Assembly (NCBI RefSeq): GCF_036057275.1
Contig: NZ_CP107945.1
Span: 372,001 to 436,000, forward strand
DNA from: Streptomyces sp. NBC_00390
GTDB taxonomy: Bacteria > Actinomycetota > Actinomycetes > Streptomycetales > Streptomycetaceae
Direction: 5' to 3'
DNA: 64,000 bases
Below the pieces are notes generated by a model. The model searched no databases, was not told where the DNA came from, and was given only the letters and a program-made list of their open reading frames with translations. The stretch's first letter is position 1, and each line of letters begins with the position of its first letter. Both the position numbers and the translations under genes were made by a program. Of the stretch, positions 53,941 to 64,000 are shown piece after piece.

Positions 53941-54785
53941 CCGTCATAGGCAGACGCTGACTGCCGTGTGGCGTCGGATGCCGGACGGGTGGGAAGAGGC
54001 CGTCTCCAGAGGCCTTGCCGGCCGGCACGGCTCCTGCGTTCCTGCGTTCCACGGCGACTCTGGCACCAGGCCCCATGTCCCGACACCGACGCCGCCTCCG
54101 AAAGGCTGTTCAGCCGCGCCTCTCGGACACCCAACGCGGTGGTGACGAAGCTACACAGGTCCCGGGACAGGCCGAGGTCAGCGAGCACCGGCCCCGCGGC
54201 ACGTCCATGGGCAACCTGACGAACACCGATCCGACTTCACCGTCCACGACGGAGTGCGCCACCCGGACCGTCCCGACCGCCGGCGGAGTCGGCGCGGTTC
54301 GCCACTCGCGTCGGCCACGGCGTCGGCCGGCTCCGTCCCGAGCCGTGGACACCGCAGCCCACCGCGCATCTGCCGGCCGACCTGCCGGCGCCGCTGGTCG
54401 GCTTCGCCTACGCGACCGTCGTGATCTGCACGGCCGTCGTTCTGTCGGTCACCGTGGTCGGTCTGCCCGTGCTCGCCGGCGCGCTGGTCGGTGCCCGGGC
54501 GATCGGCAGGACAGAGCGGTGCGGCCGCGGTCGGCGTACCCGACGACTCCCTCGGCGGCTTCAAGCTCCGGCTCACCCGGCCGCCGTCGATGTGGAACAC
54601 GGTCCGAGCACCGCTGGGGGCCCGGCCCTACGGTCCGGCAACGAGTCCGCGCCGCAGAGCATGCCCGACACCCGCTCGTCGTGCCCGACCGGGTGCAGGC
54701 ACCGGCGGCGTCGCCCGACGCACGTCGCCGCCCGCGGGGAGGCAACTCCCCGCGGGCGGCGGACTTCTCGGCGGTCTGCCCTGTG
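53941..54785. other. 845-base gap with a possible sensor-domain gene remnant
   Basis: No intact gene is seen. At 54382-54540 one plus frame reads LVGFAYATVVICTAVVLSVT then VVGLPVLAGALVGARAIGRT, closely like the membrane-associated sensor domain (PF13796) at the N-terminus of many Streptomyces histidine kinases; after a frame change it may continue as SLGGFKLRLTRPPSMWNTVR (54550-54610). No start, kinase domain or complete frame exists, so it is at most a decayed fragment. The rest of the gap shows nothing recognisable. Confidence 0.4.
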
Positions 54786-54995
54786 TCAGCCCTGCTGGGC
54801 CACCAGGCTCGCCGGGCGCAGGTCGCTCCAGTGGGACTCGACGTAGGCGACACACGCCTCGCGCGTGTCCTCGCCGAAGACCGTGCGCCACCCAGCGGGC
54901 ACCTCGGCGAACGACGGCCACAGCGAGTGCTGGTTCTCGTCGTTCACGAGTACCAGGAAGCGGCCCTGCGGGTCCTCGAACGGGTTGGTGGTCAT
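54786..54995 (-). CDS. MbtH-like protein
   Basis: A 69-residue MbtH family protein. [33 protein letters not shown] and the two further conserved Trp residues match the family signature. MbtH proteins bind NRPS adenylation domains and are needed for their solubility or activity. The ATG overlaps the NRPS stop codon (ATGA), so the two are coupled. It is the last gene of the NRPS transcript. Confidence 0.95.
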   Translation of the reverse strand: MTTNPFEDPQGRFLVLVNDENQHSLWPSFAEVPAGWRTVFGEDTREACVAYVESHWSDLRPASLVAQQG

Positions 54996-57900
54996 GCGTT
55001 GTCACTCCTCAGGGACTTAACGGTGAACAGCTCCGAGAGCGGCTGTTCGGGGTCGGCTGCCACGGTGCGCAGCAGGGTCTGGAGTTCGTCGGCGAGCCGT
55101 CGTGCCTTGGCGCTGCCGAGCAGGTCGGTCGAGTGGATCAGTTCGCAGTGCACCGGGCCCTCGCCGCGCGGCTCGTAGAAGCTGAGGATCAGCTCGGCCC
55201 GCGCGGTGCCGGTCGGGACGGCATGGAACGAGCCGATGCCGCCCTCCAACTGCCCGAGGTCCGCCTGCTCGTGGTGGATCACCATGACCTGCGGTCCCTC
55301 CTGCGGCAGTCCGGTGGTCCGCACGACCTCGTCGAACGGGACGTCCTGCCGGTCCAGCGCGCTCAGCGTGGTCTCCCGCACCCTGGTCAGCAGCTCCGCG
55401 AACGTCGGGTCGCCGGCGGTGTCGGTACGCAGGACGACCGTGTTGAGGAAGCAGCCGACCAGGTCGGCGAGCTGGTCGTCGGTGCGGCCGGCGACCATCG
55501 TACCGATGGGCAGGTCGGTGCCTGCTCCGTGGGCGGTGAGCAGGGCCGCCAGGGCCGAGTGCAGCACCATGAACATGCTGGTGCCGGTGGCCCCTGCGAG
55601 CCGGTCCACGGCCGCGTGGAGCTCCTCGTCGAGAACGAAGCCCACATGGTCGCCCGGGCGTCCGCCGGACGCGGCCGGCGCCGCGGTGCCGCGCGGGCCG
55701 TCCCCCGGGAGGGCCAGCCGCTGCGGTACGTCCTTCAGCGTCTGCCGCCAGTACGCGAGCTGCCGGCCGCCCCGGCTGTCCGGAGCGGTGAGGTCGCCCA
55801 GTACCTCATGGGCCCACCGGGTGTAGTCCGCGTACGTCACCGGCAACGGCTCCCAGTCCGGTGCCCGGCCCTCGGCGCGGGCGGCGTAGGCCGTGGTGAG
55901 GTCGCGGAACAGCGGCACCACGGACCACTCGTCCACCGCGAGGTAGTGCATGGTCAGCAGCAGGGCCTGGCTGCCGTCCCGGTCCGTGAGCAGGTGGGCC
56001 CGCAGAGGGGCGTCCCGCTCCAGGCGGGGCGCCTGGGCAGCGAGTTCCGCCAGCCGGGCGTCCAGGTCCGCACACCGCTCCGCGGTGAGCGCCGGGCTCT
56101 GCGCCGGCTCCTGGACGACCGTGCCCTCCCGCTCGGTGAACGCCGTGCGCAGGGGCTCGTGGCGACCCACCACGTCGGCGAGTGCCGCCGCGACCGTGTC
56201 CGCGTCCAGACCGCCCGGGGAGCGCAGCACCAGCGCGTGGTCGAATCCGGGGCTCCGGCGGTACGACTCCCACTGCCGGCGCTGGACGGGCGCCACCGGC
56301 AGGGGCGTTCCGTCCTTGGCCGGACCGCCCTCGGCCGCGCGCAGCGCGGGACGGGCGGCGGCCGCGCCCTCCAGCTTGCCGGCGATACCGGCGACGGTCA
56401 GCGCGTCGAAGACGTCACGGATGCTCAGCTCGACCCCGAACTCGGCGCGGATGCGGCCCAGCAGCCGCATCGACGCCATGGAGTGGCCTCCGAGTGCGAA
56501 GAAGTTGTCGTGCACGCCGACGCTGTCCAGCTTGAGGATCTCGCAGAACAGCTCGGCGAGGCGGGCCTGCGTCTCGGTGGCCGGGCGGGCGTCGCCGGTC
56601 ATCGCGGTCCAGTCAGGCGCGGGCAGCGCCTTGCTGTCCAGCTTGCCGTTGGGCGTCAGTGGCAGCGGGCCGTCCAAGGGCACGACGAGGGCGGGGACCA
56701 TGTACTCGGGCAGCAGCCCGGCCACATGGGCGCGCAGCTCCTGCGGGTCCAGCGCCTGCGACACGGATTCCCCTGTCTCCGGCACGGCGTAGCCGACCAG
56801 CCGAACGATGTCGCCTTCGCGGTCGGGCACCACGGTGGCCTGGGCGACCGACGGGTGCGAGGCGAGGGCCGCCTCGATCTCGCCCAGCTCGATGCGGAAG
56901 CCGCGGATCTTCACCTGGGTGTCGACCCGGCCGAGGAAGTCGAGGTTGCCGTCCACGCGCCAGCGGGCCCGGTCACCGGTGCGGTACATCCGGCTGCCCG
57001 GCGCGCCGAACGGGTCGGCGACGAACCGCTCGGAGGTGAGTGCGGCCTTGCCGAGGTAGCCGCGGGCGAGGCCGCGCCCGGAGACGTACAGCTCGCCCAC
57101 CACGCCCGGCGGGACGGGGCGCAGGTGCTCGTCGAGCACGTAGCAGCGGGTGTTGGGGTCGGGACGGCCGATGGGCACCCGGCCGCCCGGGCGGCCGCCG
57201 TGCTCGCGGGCCGGCCACAGTGTGGAGTTGACCGTTGCCTCGGTGAGCCCGTAGGCGCAGATCAGGTGGGCTGTGGCGCCGAACCGCTCGAACAGGTCCG
57301 GCGGCACCGTCTCGGTGCCGACCAGGACGGTCGATCCCTCAGGCAGTTCGCAGCCCGGCGGCAGCGCGGACACCAGGGAGGGCGGCAGGATCATGTGGGT
57401 GATCCGCTGGTCCTCCAGGAAGTCCGTGAGCGCCGGTCCGGCGACTCTGGCCTCGTCGGTGATCAGGACCAGCCGACCGCCGTGGCACAGCGCCATCGCC
57501 AGTTCGAAGACGAAGACGTCGAAGCCGATCGACGCGAACTGCAGCACACGGCTGTCACGCTCCAGTCCCATCCGGTCAACAGCGGTGGCGACCAGGCTGG
57601 AGATGCCCTCGTGCGGGACGACCGCGCCCTTGGGGCGGCCGGTCGAACCGGACGTGTAGATCACGTACGCGGCCTGGTCAGGACCGGCCGGCCCGCCGTC
57701 CACGGCCGCGTCGGACAGCGCGTCCAGCTCCGCCGCGATGTCCGGCGCGTCGAGCAGTACCACGGACACACCCGGCGCGTCCGGGATCTTCCCGGCGACC
57801 GGCTCGGTGCCGACCACGAGGGCCGCGGCCGAGTCCTCGATCATGTACGTGAGGCGGTCTCCGGGGTGGACCAGGTCGAGCGGGAGGAACGCGGCGCCGA

Positions 57901-60900
57901 GCTTCTGCGCGGCGACCACCGTGGCGACCATGTCGACCGAGCGGGGCACCGCCACACCGACCACACTCTCGGCGCCGACGCCACGGGCGGCGAGCAGCCG
58001 CGCGATGCGGTTGGCGCGCGCGTCGAGCTGGGCGTACGTCACCGAGCGGGAGCGCTCGACGACGGCGACCGCGTCGGGCCGCTCGGCGACCTGCCGGGCG
58101 AACAGCGCGGGCAAAGACGCCTCGTCGACCTTGCGAGCCGTGCCGTTGAAGCCCTCCAGGACGAGCCGCCGCTCCTCGGCGGAGAGGATCTCCGCCTGCG
58201 ACAGCGGCTGCCCGGGGTCCGTGACGAGGGCCTCCACCAGCCTGCGGAGGCGATCGCCCATCCGCTCGGCCGTGTCCTGGTCGAACAGCTCGGTGGCGAA
58301 CTCCAGTCGGCAGCCGAGGGAGTCGGCGTCGCCGTCGGCGGAGGTGTGCTCGGTGAAGCTGAAGACGAGGTCGAACTTGGCGGAGCTGATCCGGAACGGC
58401 ACGTACTCCACGCCGAGTCCGGGCAGCTCCAGCTCGTCGCCGGTGCGGGCGTGGTAGCCGACCATCACCTGGAACAACGGGTTCCGGGACAGGGACCGGG
58501 TCGGGTTGAGCTTCTCGACGACGGACTCGAACGGTACGTCGGCGTGGGAGAACGCGGCCAGGTCCGTCTCACGGACCCGGGCGAGCAGCTCGGTGAAGCT
58601 GGGGTCGCCGCTCAGGTCCGTACGGACCACGAGCGTGTTGACGAAGAAGCCGACCAGTTCGTCCAGCGCCTCGTCGCTCCGCCCGGCGATGGGCGAGCCG
58701 AGGGGGATGTCCGTTCCGGCGCCCATGCGGTGCAGCAGCGCCGCGACGGCGGCGTGCACCACCATGAACATGCTGGCGCCGCTCTCGCGGGCCAGCCGCC
58801 GCAGCCCCTCGTGGACGCGGGCGTCGAACTCGATGTCGAGCTCCGCGCCGGAGAACGCCGGGCGCGCGGGCCGTGGCCGGTCGGTGGGCAGCTCCAGCTC
58901 CTCCGGGGCACCCTGAAGCGTCGTACGCCAGTACTCCAGCTGCCTGGCGGCCAGGCTGTCGGGGTCGGCGGGGTCCCCCAGCAGCCGCTGCTGCCAGAGC
59001 GCGTAGTCGGCGTACTGGACGGGCAGCGGCTCCCAGTCGGGGGCTTCGCCCGTGTCGAGTCGGGCCGCGTAGGCGGTGGCCAGGTCCCCCAGGAACGGGC
59101 GGTCCGACCACTCGTCGGTGGTGATGTGGTGCAGCAGCATCACGACGACGTGGTCGTCCGGCGCCACCTCCACGACCGTGGCGCGCAGTGGCAGTTCGGC
59201 GGCAAGGTCGAACGGCCGGCTGACGGCCGCGTCGACGATACCGGGCACCTCGTCCTCGGTGGCGGTCAGATACTCCACCACTGGCCGCGCTTCCTGGGCG
59301 GGCAGCACCCGCTGGAAAGCCTGGCCGTCGCCTTCGGCGAAGACGGTGCGCAGCGCCTCGTGGCGTGCCGTCACATCGGCGAGGGCGGTTGCCCACGCCT
59401 CCCGGTCGAGGACCCCGCGCAGCCGCATGACCAGCGGGAAGTTGTACGCGGCCGAGGTGCACTCGATCTGCTGGATGACCCACAGCCGCTGCTGGGCGTG
59501 GGACAGCGGCAGCTCGTCGGGCCGCTCCCCGGCCGTCAGGGCCGGGCGGGCGGCGCCGTGCGAGGCGGCCGCACGCTCCACCAGGTCGGCGACGGTGGGC
59601 GCCTCGAACAGGTCGCGGATCGCGAGTTCGGCGTCGAGGGCGGTGCGGGCGCGGCTCACGAGGCGGGTGGCGAGCAGCGAGTGGCCGCCGAGCTCGAAGA
59701 AGTCGCTGTCGATGCCGACGCTGCCTTCCGGCAGTCCCAGGACCTCCGCGAAGAGAGCGCAGAGCGTCTCCTCCCGCGGGGTCCGGGGTGCACGGCTCGG
59801 GCCCGAGCCGCCGAAGTCCGGGGCGGGCAGAGCCTTGATGTCGAGCTTGCCGTTGACAGTCAGCGGCAGCGTGTCCACGGCGACGAGCGCGGACGGGACC
59901 ATGTAGTCGGGCAGGCCGGCCTTCAGGTGGTCGCGCAGCCGCCGCTCCAGTGCTTCGCCCCACTCGGTGCCCGCCTCGGGCACGACATGGCCGACCAGTC
60001 GCTTGGTGCCGGCGGTCTCGTTCACGACCACGGCGGCGTGAGCGACGTCGGGGTGCGAGGACAGAGCCGTGGCGATCTCACCCAGCTCGATGCGGTACCC
60101 GCGGATCTTGACCTGGTCGTCGGTGCGGCCGAGGAAGTCCAGAAGGCCGTCGGGGCGCTGGACCACGAGGTCGCCGGTGCGGTACATGCGCTCGCCGGGC
60201 TCGCCGAACGGGTCGGCGACGAACCGGTCGGCCGTCAGGCCGGGCCGGTCGTGGTAGCCACGGGCCAGGCCGGTGCCGCCGATGTACAGCTCGCCGGGGC
60301 AGCCCGGCGGGACGGGCCGCAGCATCATGTCCAGTACATAGGCGCGGGTGTTGCGGATCGGTATGCCGACCGTGGAGGTCGCGCTGTCTGCGGTGGACCC
60401 GCCGAGCGTGTTGATCGTGTACTCGGTGGGGCCGTAAAGGTTGTAGCCGTAGGTGCCCTCGGTGCGGCGCAGCCGGCTCCACACCGTGTCGGACACGGCC
60501 TCACCGCCGAGCAGGACCAGCGCCGGGCGGTGCTTCCCTGCCGTCTCGTCCCGCTCGAGCAGACCCTCTTCGATGAGCAGCTGGGCGTACGTGGGTGTCA
60601 CGTTGACCACGTCGACGCGGTGCCGGTCGCAGTAGGCGACCAGTGCCTCGGCGTCACGGCGCAGCTCCTCGTCGCAGACGTGGACCTCGTGGCCCTCGAC
60701 GAGCCAGAGCAGTTCCTCCCAGGACATGTCGAAGGCGAAGGACACGGTGTGCGCGATGCGAAGCCGTCGCCCGCCCGCGGAGGCGATGGCCGGGTCGAAG
60801 ATCTCCTTCTGGTGGTTGAGCTGCATGTTCGTCAGGCCACGGTACGGGGTGACGACGCCCTTGGGCCGACCTGTCGAGCCGGAGGTGTAGATGACGTACG

Positions 60901-63900
60901 CCGGGTGCTCGAGGCGGTCCGGCACGTCGTGGGCGAACGCGGGCCGCTCGGCGTCCGTGATCTCGCCGCCGGGCAGTGCGGCCAGCTCGGCGGCCACGGC
61001 CTCATCGTCCAGCAGGAGTTCAGGGGCGACGGGAACGGCGTCCCCGCGCAGGGTCGGGGCGACGGCTTCGGTGGACACCAGACACAGCGGACCGGTGTCC
61101 TCCACCATCAGCCGCAGCCGGTCGGCGGGGTGGTCGAGGTCGAGCGGCAGGTACGCGGCGCCGGTGCGCAGGACGGCGAACAGGGCGGCGACCATGTCGA
61201 TGGACCGGGGCAGCGCGAGCGCGACGACCTTCTCCGGGCCCGCGCCGCGGGCGAGCAGCAGCCGGGCGATCCGGTTGATGTGCGCGTCCAGTTCCACGTA
61301 CGTCAGGGCGCGCTCTCCGAAGACCAGCGCCACCGCGTCGGGGGTGCGGGCGACCTGGGCCGCGAGCATGTCGGCGACGGTCTCGTTCGGGACGGGCTCG
61401 CGGCTGCCCGCCCAGGTGCCGGTGAGGGACTCCCGCTCGCCGGGCAGCAGCAGGTCGAGGGCGCCGACCCGCGTCGTGAGGTCGCCGATGAGGCGCTCCA
61501 CGAGGGCGCCGAAGCGGTCCAGCGTGGCCGTGGCCCGCTCGTCGTCGACGAGGTCGGGGCGGTACTCCAGCTTGACCTGGACGCTCTGCGCCGGGTTGAC
61601 GATCAGCGTCATCGGGTAGTGGGTGGCGTCCACGCTGCCCACACCGCTGATGCCGTGCCGCTCCGTCAGCCGGCGGAAGCCGCCCTCGTCGGCGAAGTTC
61701 TGGAGCACGTACAGCGTGTCGAAGAGGGTGGAGTGCCCCCCTGCGCGCTGGAGTTCGGCGAGCCCCAGGTACTCGTGGTCCATCAGGGTGACCCGCTCGG
61801 TCTGGATGCGGCGCAGCAGGTCGCCGACCGGCTCGGCGGGATCGAGGGTGATCCGCTGGGGCACGGTGTTGAGGAACATGCCGATCGTCGTGTCGACGCC
61901 CGGCACGTCCGCGGGGCGCCCGGCGACAGTGGCGCCGAACACCACGTCGTCACGGCCGACCGTGGAGGACAGGACGAGCGCCCACGCGGCGGACAGCACC
62001 GCGTTGATGGTCAGCCCGTGCTCGCGGGCGGAGCTGCGGAGCCGGTCACTGAGCGCGCGGCCGAGGCTGAGCGTGCGGCGGCGCGGGATGGTCGGCTCGT
62101 CACCTCGCTCGCGGGCGACGAGGGTGGGCTCGTCCAGTCCGGCGAGGGCTCGCCGCCAGGTCTCCCGGGCGGCGTCGAAGTCCTGGCCGGCGAGCCAGCT
62201 CAGGTAGTCCCGGTAGCTGCCGGGGGCGGGCAGGGCGCTGTCGTCGCCGGCCGCCGCGTACAGCTCCAGCAGTTCGTCGAGGAAGAGGGACTGGGACCAG
62301 CCGTCCCATGCGACGAGGTGGTGGCTGAGCATCAGCCGGTCGGTGGTGTCGGTGAGCCGGATCAGGGTGAGCCGGAACAGCGGCGGCGCGGCCAGGTCGA
62401 ACCGCGTGTGCCGGTCGGTGTCGGAGATCTCGGCGAGCCGCGCCTGCCGTTGCTGCCCGGTCAGGGCGGTGAGGTCGATCTCGGTGAGCGGCACGGGCAG
62501 TTCATCGGCCGGGCAGACGAACTGCACGGGCTCGGGCAGGCCGTCGCTCGTAATGCCGGCGCAGAGGCTCGGGTGGCGGCGCAGCAGGGTTGCACAGGCC
62601 GCGCGGAGCCGGTCGGCGTCGAGCCGGTGGTCGAAGTCGAAGGTGTCCTGCGCGGTGTAGACGTCGAGGGCCGAGGTGTCGTAGCTGGCGTGGAAGTAGA
62701 TGCCGTCCTGCAGCGGCGACAGCGGCCAGATGTCGGCCACCGGCGCGGGGCTGACCCGCTCGACCAGGTCGATGTCGGCCTGGGTGAGGGCGACCAGGGG
62801 CAGGTCCGACGGGGTGAGGGACGGCCGGGCGCCGGGCGTGCCGGTCCGGGCGATCAGCTCGCGCAGAGTGTCGGCCCAGGCGCGGCCGAGGGTGTGGACG
62901 TCCTCGGCGGTCAGCGCGTTGCCGTCCGGCCACGTCCAGGTGGCGCGCAGCTCGGGGCCCTGCGGGGTCTCCGCACAGACGGCGTTGACCTGGAGCGGGT
63001 ACGGCATGGCGAGGTCGGCGTCGGGCCCGACGCGCAGCGCGTCGGACTCGACGGCGGGCGCCCAGTCGCGGGTCTGCTCGGCGGGCAGGCGTCCGAAGTA
63101 GTTGAACAGCACCTGTGCGGTGGACAGCTGGGCGAACACTGCGGCGAGCTGCGGGTTGAGGTAGCGCAGCATGCCGTATCCGGCGCCGGAATCATGGGCG
63201 GACCGCACGGACTCCTTGACCTGCTTCAGCGCGTCGAGCGGGTCGCCGGCGGCGGGCAGGCGTACGGGGTGGAGGCCGGTGAACCAGCCCACGGTGCGGG
63301 ACAGGTCGGCGTCGGTGCCGTCGCGGCCGTGCCGCTCCAGGTCGACCAGCACGTCGCCGTCGAGGGCCGGGCCGCCGTCACGTTCGGCGCGCCAGCGGGT
63401 GACGGCGAGGCGGAGCGCGGCAAGCAGGACCTCCGTGACGTCGGCACCTGCCGCGGCGGGCACGGCGGTGAGCAGGGCACGGGTCTCGTCCGCGGGCAGG
63501 GTGACGGTGTGTTCCCGTGCCGCGCCGGCCGTTCCGGTACGGGTGGCTCCGGGCAGCAGCTCGGCGCCGGGGGCCAACGTCGCGGCCCAGTACGGGAGTT
63601 CCGCCTGTCGCTGCGGGGAGGTGGCCTGCTCGGCGGCCTCGCGGGCGAACCGGCGCAGGGACGTGGGTACCGGCTCCAGCGCGGGCTTGTCTCCCCGTGC
63701 GACGGCGTCCCATGCGGAGGCGAGGTCGCCGAGGAGGACGCGCCAGGACACGCCGTCGACCACCAGGTGGTGGACGACCAGCAGCAGGCGGCCGGGCCGG
63801 TCCGCACCGGCGTCGAACCACACCGCCTGGACCATGACGCCGCTGTCGGGGTCGAGGCGGTCGGCGGCGGCGTCGGACTCCTCGCCGATGGCCGCCCGGA

Positions 63901-64000
63901 GAGCGGCGTCGTCGAGGTCCCGTACGTCGACGCGGCGCAGCAGCGCGGCGGCGTCCACCGAGCCGGCGGCCGTCGTCCGCGCGGACCACAGGGCGGGGAC
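54992..64000 (-). CDS. Non-ribosomal peptide synthetase, C-terminal part, hydroxyornithine siderophore type
   Basis: At least 3002 residues; the frame is open to the right edge. From the visible N-terminus: an epimerisation domain ([17 protein letters not shown]), C1 ([11 protein letters not shown] near 62715; [11 protein letters not shown] near 62310), A1 ([11 protein letters not shown] near 60875), PCP1 (GGHSLLATR, 59680), C2 ([10 protein letters not shown], 59120), A2 (57640), PCP2 (GGHSMASMR, 56480), and a terminal C3 ([10 protein letters not shown], 55940), with no thioesterase. A1 selectivity residues, aligned to GrsA, give D-M-E-N-L-G-L-I-N-K, the code known for N5-hydroxyornithine. 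A2 gives D-V-F-I-L-G-A-V-N-K, which I cannot assign. C1 follows an E domain, so it should accept a D-residue. The product is probably a hydroxamate siderophore. Oxygenase and formyl/acyltransferase genes must lie elsewhere. Confidence 0.93.
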   Translation of the reverse strand, partial: VPALWSARTTAAGSVDAAALLRRVDVRDLDDAALRAAIGEESDAAADRLDPDSGVMVQAVWFDAGADRPGRLLLVVHHLVVDGVSWRVLLGDLASAWDAVARGDKPALEPVPTSLRRFAREAAEQATSPQRQAELPYWAATLAPGAELLPGATRTGTAGAAREHTVTLPADETRALLTAVPAAAGADVTEVLLAALRLAVTRWRAERDGGPALDGDVLVDLERHGRDGTDADLSRTVGWFTGLHPVRLPAAGDPLDALKQVKESVRSAHDSGAGYGMLRYLNPQLAAVFAQLSTAQVLFNYFGRLPAEQTRDWAPAVESDALRVGPDADLAMPYPLQVNAVCAETPQGPELRATWTWPDGNALTAEDVHTLGRAWADTLRELIARTGTPGARPSLTPSDLPLVALTQADIDLVERVSPAPVADIWPLSPLQDGIYFHASYDTSALDVYTAQDTFDFDHRLDADRLRAACATLLRRHPSLCAGITSDGLPEPVQFVCPADELPVPLTEIDLTALTGQQRQARLAEISDTDRHTRFDLAAPPLFRLTLIRLTDTTDRLMLSHHLVAWDGWSQSLFLDELLELYAAAGDDSALPAPGSYRDYLSWLAGQDFDAARETWRRALAGLDEPTLVARERGDEPTIPRRRTLSLGRALSDRLRSSAREHGLTINAVLSAAWALVLSSTVGRDDVVFGATVAGRPADVPGVDTTIGMFLNTVPQRITLDPAEPVGDLLRRIQTERVTLMDHEYLGLAELQRAGGHSTLFDTLYVLQNFADEGGFRRLTERHGISGVGSVDATHYPMTLIVNPAQSVQVKLEYRPDLVDDERATATLDRFGALVERLIGDLTTRVGALDLLLPGERESLTGTWAGSREPVPNETVADMLAAQVARTPDAVALVFGERALTYVELDAHINRIARLLLARGAGPEKVVALALPRSIDMVAALFAVLRTGAAYLPLDLDHPADRLRLMVEDTGPLCLVSTEAVAPTLRGDAVPVAPELLLDDEAVAAELAALPGGEITDAERPAFAHDVPDRLEHPAYVIYTSGSTGRPKGVVTPYRGLTNMQLNHQKEIFDPAIASAGGRRLRIAHTVSFAFDMSWEELLWLVEGHEVHVCDEELRRDAEALVAYCDRHRVDVVNVTPTYAQLLIEEGLLERDETAGKHRPALVLLGGEAVSDTVWSRLRRTEGTYGYNLYGPTEYTINTLGGSTADSATSTVGIPIRNTRAYVLDMMLRPVPPGCPGELYIGGTGLARGYHDRPGLTADRFVADPFGEPGERMYRTGDLVVQRPDGLLDFLGRTDDQVKIRGYRIELGEIATALSSHPDVAHAAVVVNETAGTKRLVGHVVPEAGTEWGEALERRLRDHLKAGLPDYMVPSALVAVDTLPLTVNGKLDIKALPAPDFGGSGPSRAPRTPREETLCALFAEVLGLPEGSVGIDSDFFELGGHSLLATRLVSRARTALDAELAIRDLFEAPTVADLVERAAASHGAARPALTAGERPDELPLSHAQQRLWVIQQIECTSAAYNFPLVMRLRGVLDREAWATALADVTARHEALRTVFAEGDGQAFQRVLPAQEARPVVEYLTATEDEVPGIVDAAVSRPFDLAAELPLRATVVEVAPDDHVVVMLLHHITTDEWSDRPFLGDLATAYAARLDTGEAPDWEPLPVQYADYALWQQRLLGDPADPDSLAARQLEYWRTTLQGAPEELELPTDRPRPARPAFSGAELDIEFDARVHEGLRRLARESGASMFMVVHAAVAALLHRMGAGTDIPLGSPIAGRSDEALDELVGFFVNTLVVRTDLSGDPSFTELLARVRETDLAAFSHADVPFESVVEKLNPTRSLSRNPLFQVMVGYHARTGDELELPGLGVEYVPFRISSAKFDLVFSFTEHTSADGDADSLGCRLEFATELFDQDTAERMGDRLRRLVEALVTDPGQPLSQAEILSAEERRLVLEGFNGTARKVDEASLPALFARQVAERPDAVAVVERSRSVTYAQLDARANRIARLLAARGVGAESVVGVAVPRSVDMVATVVAAQKLGAAFLPLDLVHPGDRLTYMIEDSAAALVVGTEPVAGKIPDAPGVSVVLLDAPDIAAELDALSDAAVDGGPAGPDQAAYVIYTSGSTGRPKGAVVPHEGISSLVATAVDRMGLERDSRVLQFASIGFDVFVFELAMALCHGGRLVLITDEARVAGPALTDFLEDQRITHMILPPSLVSALPPGCELPEGSTVLVGTETVPPDLFERFGATAHLICAYGLTEATVNSTLWPAREHGGRPGGRVPIGRPDPNTRCYVLDEHLRPVPPGVVGELYVSGRGLARGYLGKAALTSERFVADPFGAPGSRMYRTGDRARWRVDGNLDFLGRVDTQVKIRGFRIELGEIEAALASHPSVAQATVVPDREGDIVRLVGYAVPETGESVSQALDPQELRAHVAGLLPEYMVPALVVPLDGPLPLTPNGKLDSKALPAPDWTAMTGDARPATETQARLAELFCEILKLDSVGVHDNFFALGGHSMASMRLLGRIRAEFGVELSIRDVFDALTVAGIAGKLEGAAAARPALRAAEGGPAKDGTPLPVAPVQRRQWESYRRSPGFDHALVLRSPGGLDADTVAAALADVVGRHEPLRTAFTEREGTVVQEPAQSPALTAERCADLDARLAELAAQAPRLERDAPLRAHLLTDRDGSQALLLTMHYLAVDEWSVVPLFRDLTTAYAARAEGRAPDWEPLPVTYADYTRWAHEVLGDLTAPDSRGGRQLAYWRQTLKDVPQRLALPGDGPRGTAAPAASGGRPGDHVGFVLDEELHAAVDRLAGATGTSMFMVLHSALAALLTAHGAGTDLPIGTMVAGRTDDQLADLVGCFLNTVVLRTDTAGDPTFAELLTRVRETTLSALDRQDVPFDEVVRTTGLPQEGPQVMVIHHEQADLGQLEGGIGSFHAVPTGTARAELILSFYEPRGEGPVHCELIHSTDLLGSAKARRLADELQTLLRTVAADPEQPLSELFTVKSLRSDNA

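Overview
The window is high-GC DNA with actinomycete, probably Streptomyces-like, features: frequent GTG/TTG starts, ATGA/GTGA stop-start overlaps, F420-type oxidoreductase, DtxR/IdeR-type iron boxes, an MbtH-partnered NRPS and a LAXTG (class E sortase-type) surface protein. No tRNA, rRNA, CRISPR array or intact mobile element was seen.

Bases 1-21918 are an exopolysaccharide (EPS) locus. It holds the end of a polyprenyl-phosphate sugar transferase, Wzy-like polymerase and Wzx-like flippase, two glycosyltransferases of the GT4 type, a WecG/TagA/CpsF transferase, wecB and wecC (UDP-ManNAc and UDP-ManNAcA supply), two AsnB-type amidotransferases, a two-domain oxidoreductase, a heparinase II/III-like protein, an alpha/alpha-toroid protein, two methyltransferases (one with an in-frame stop) and a low-molecular-weight tyrosine phosphatase. 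The mix suggests an N-acetylmannosaminuronate-containing polymer, perhaps with uronamide groups. A perfect hairpin at 21992-22030 separates it from a convergent gene for a wall-anchored Asp/Gly/His-rich protein (22055-23068). About 1 kb without a convincing gene follows.

Bases 24131-32031 are carbon metabolism: tkt, gnd, zwf, then a beta-phosphoglucomutase-like HAD enzyme translationally coupled to a GH65 disaccharide phosphorylase. A short stretch (32125-35069) has an ArsR-type regulator divergent from a YcaC-like hydrolase, and an LLM oxidoreductase.

Bases 35200-64000 are a siderophore island with five iron boxes (39111, 39471, 44285, 50142, 50222). It contains one uptake system with binding protein and fused permease, a second with two permeases and an ATPase, a heterodimeric exporter with complementary degenerate ATPase domains, MbtH, and the 3' part of an NRPS (E-C-A-PCP-C-A-PCP-C, no thioesterase). 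The first visible A domain reads the code DMENLGLINK, known for N5-hydroxyornithine. Between the boxes lies an ornithine-supply set: an isochorismatase-like gene, argC, argB, an NAGS-like GNAT gene, and two broken genes. argJ has lost its middle; argD has lost its 5' end, where a tnpB tail and an IS right-end hairpin now sit. A bacterioferritin fragment lies nearby. So the island seems to have been built to make its own ornithine under iron control and is now partly decayed, presumably complemented by the primary arginine genes. The second uptake operon also carries a YtcJ/NfdA-like amidohydrolase and a coupled 75-residue protein of unknown function; these are the most interesting candidates for an undescribed function, possibly processing of the ferric siderophore.

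All functions are read from the sequence alone; no database search was run. Coordinates of starts are argued case by case.
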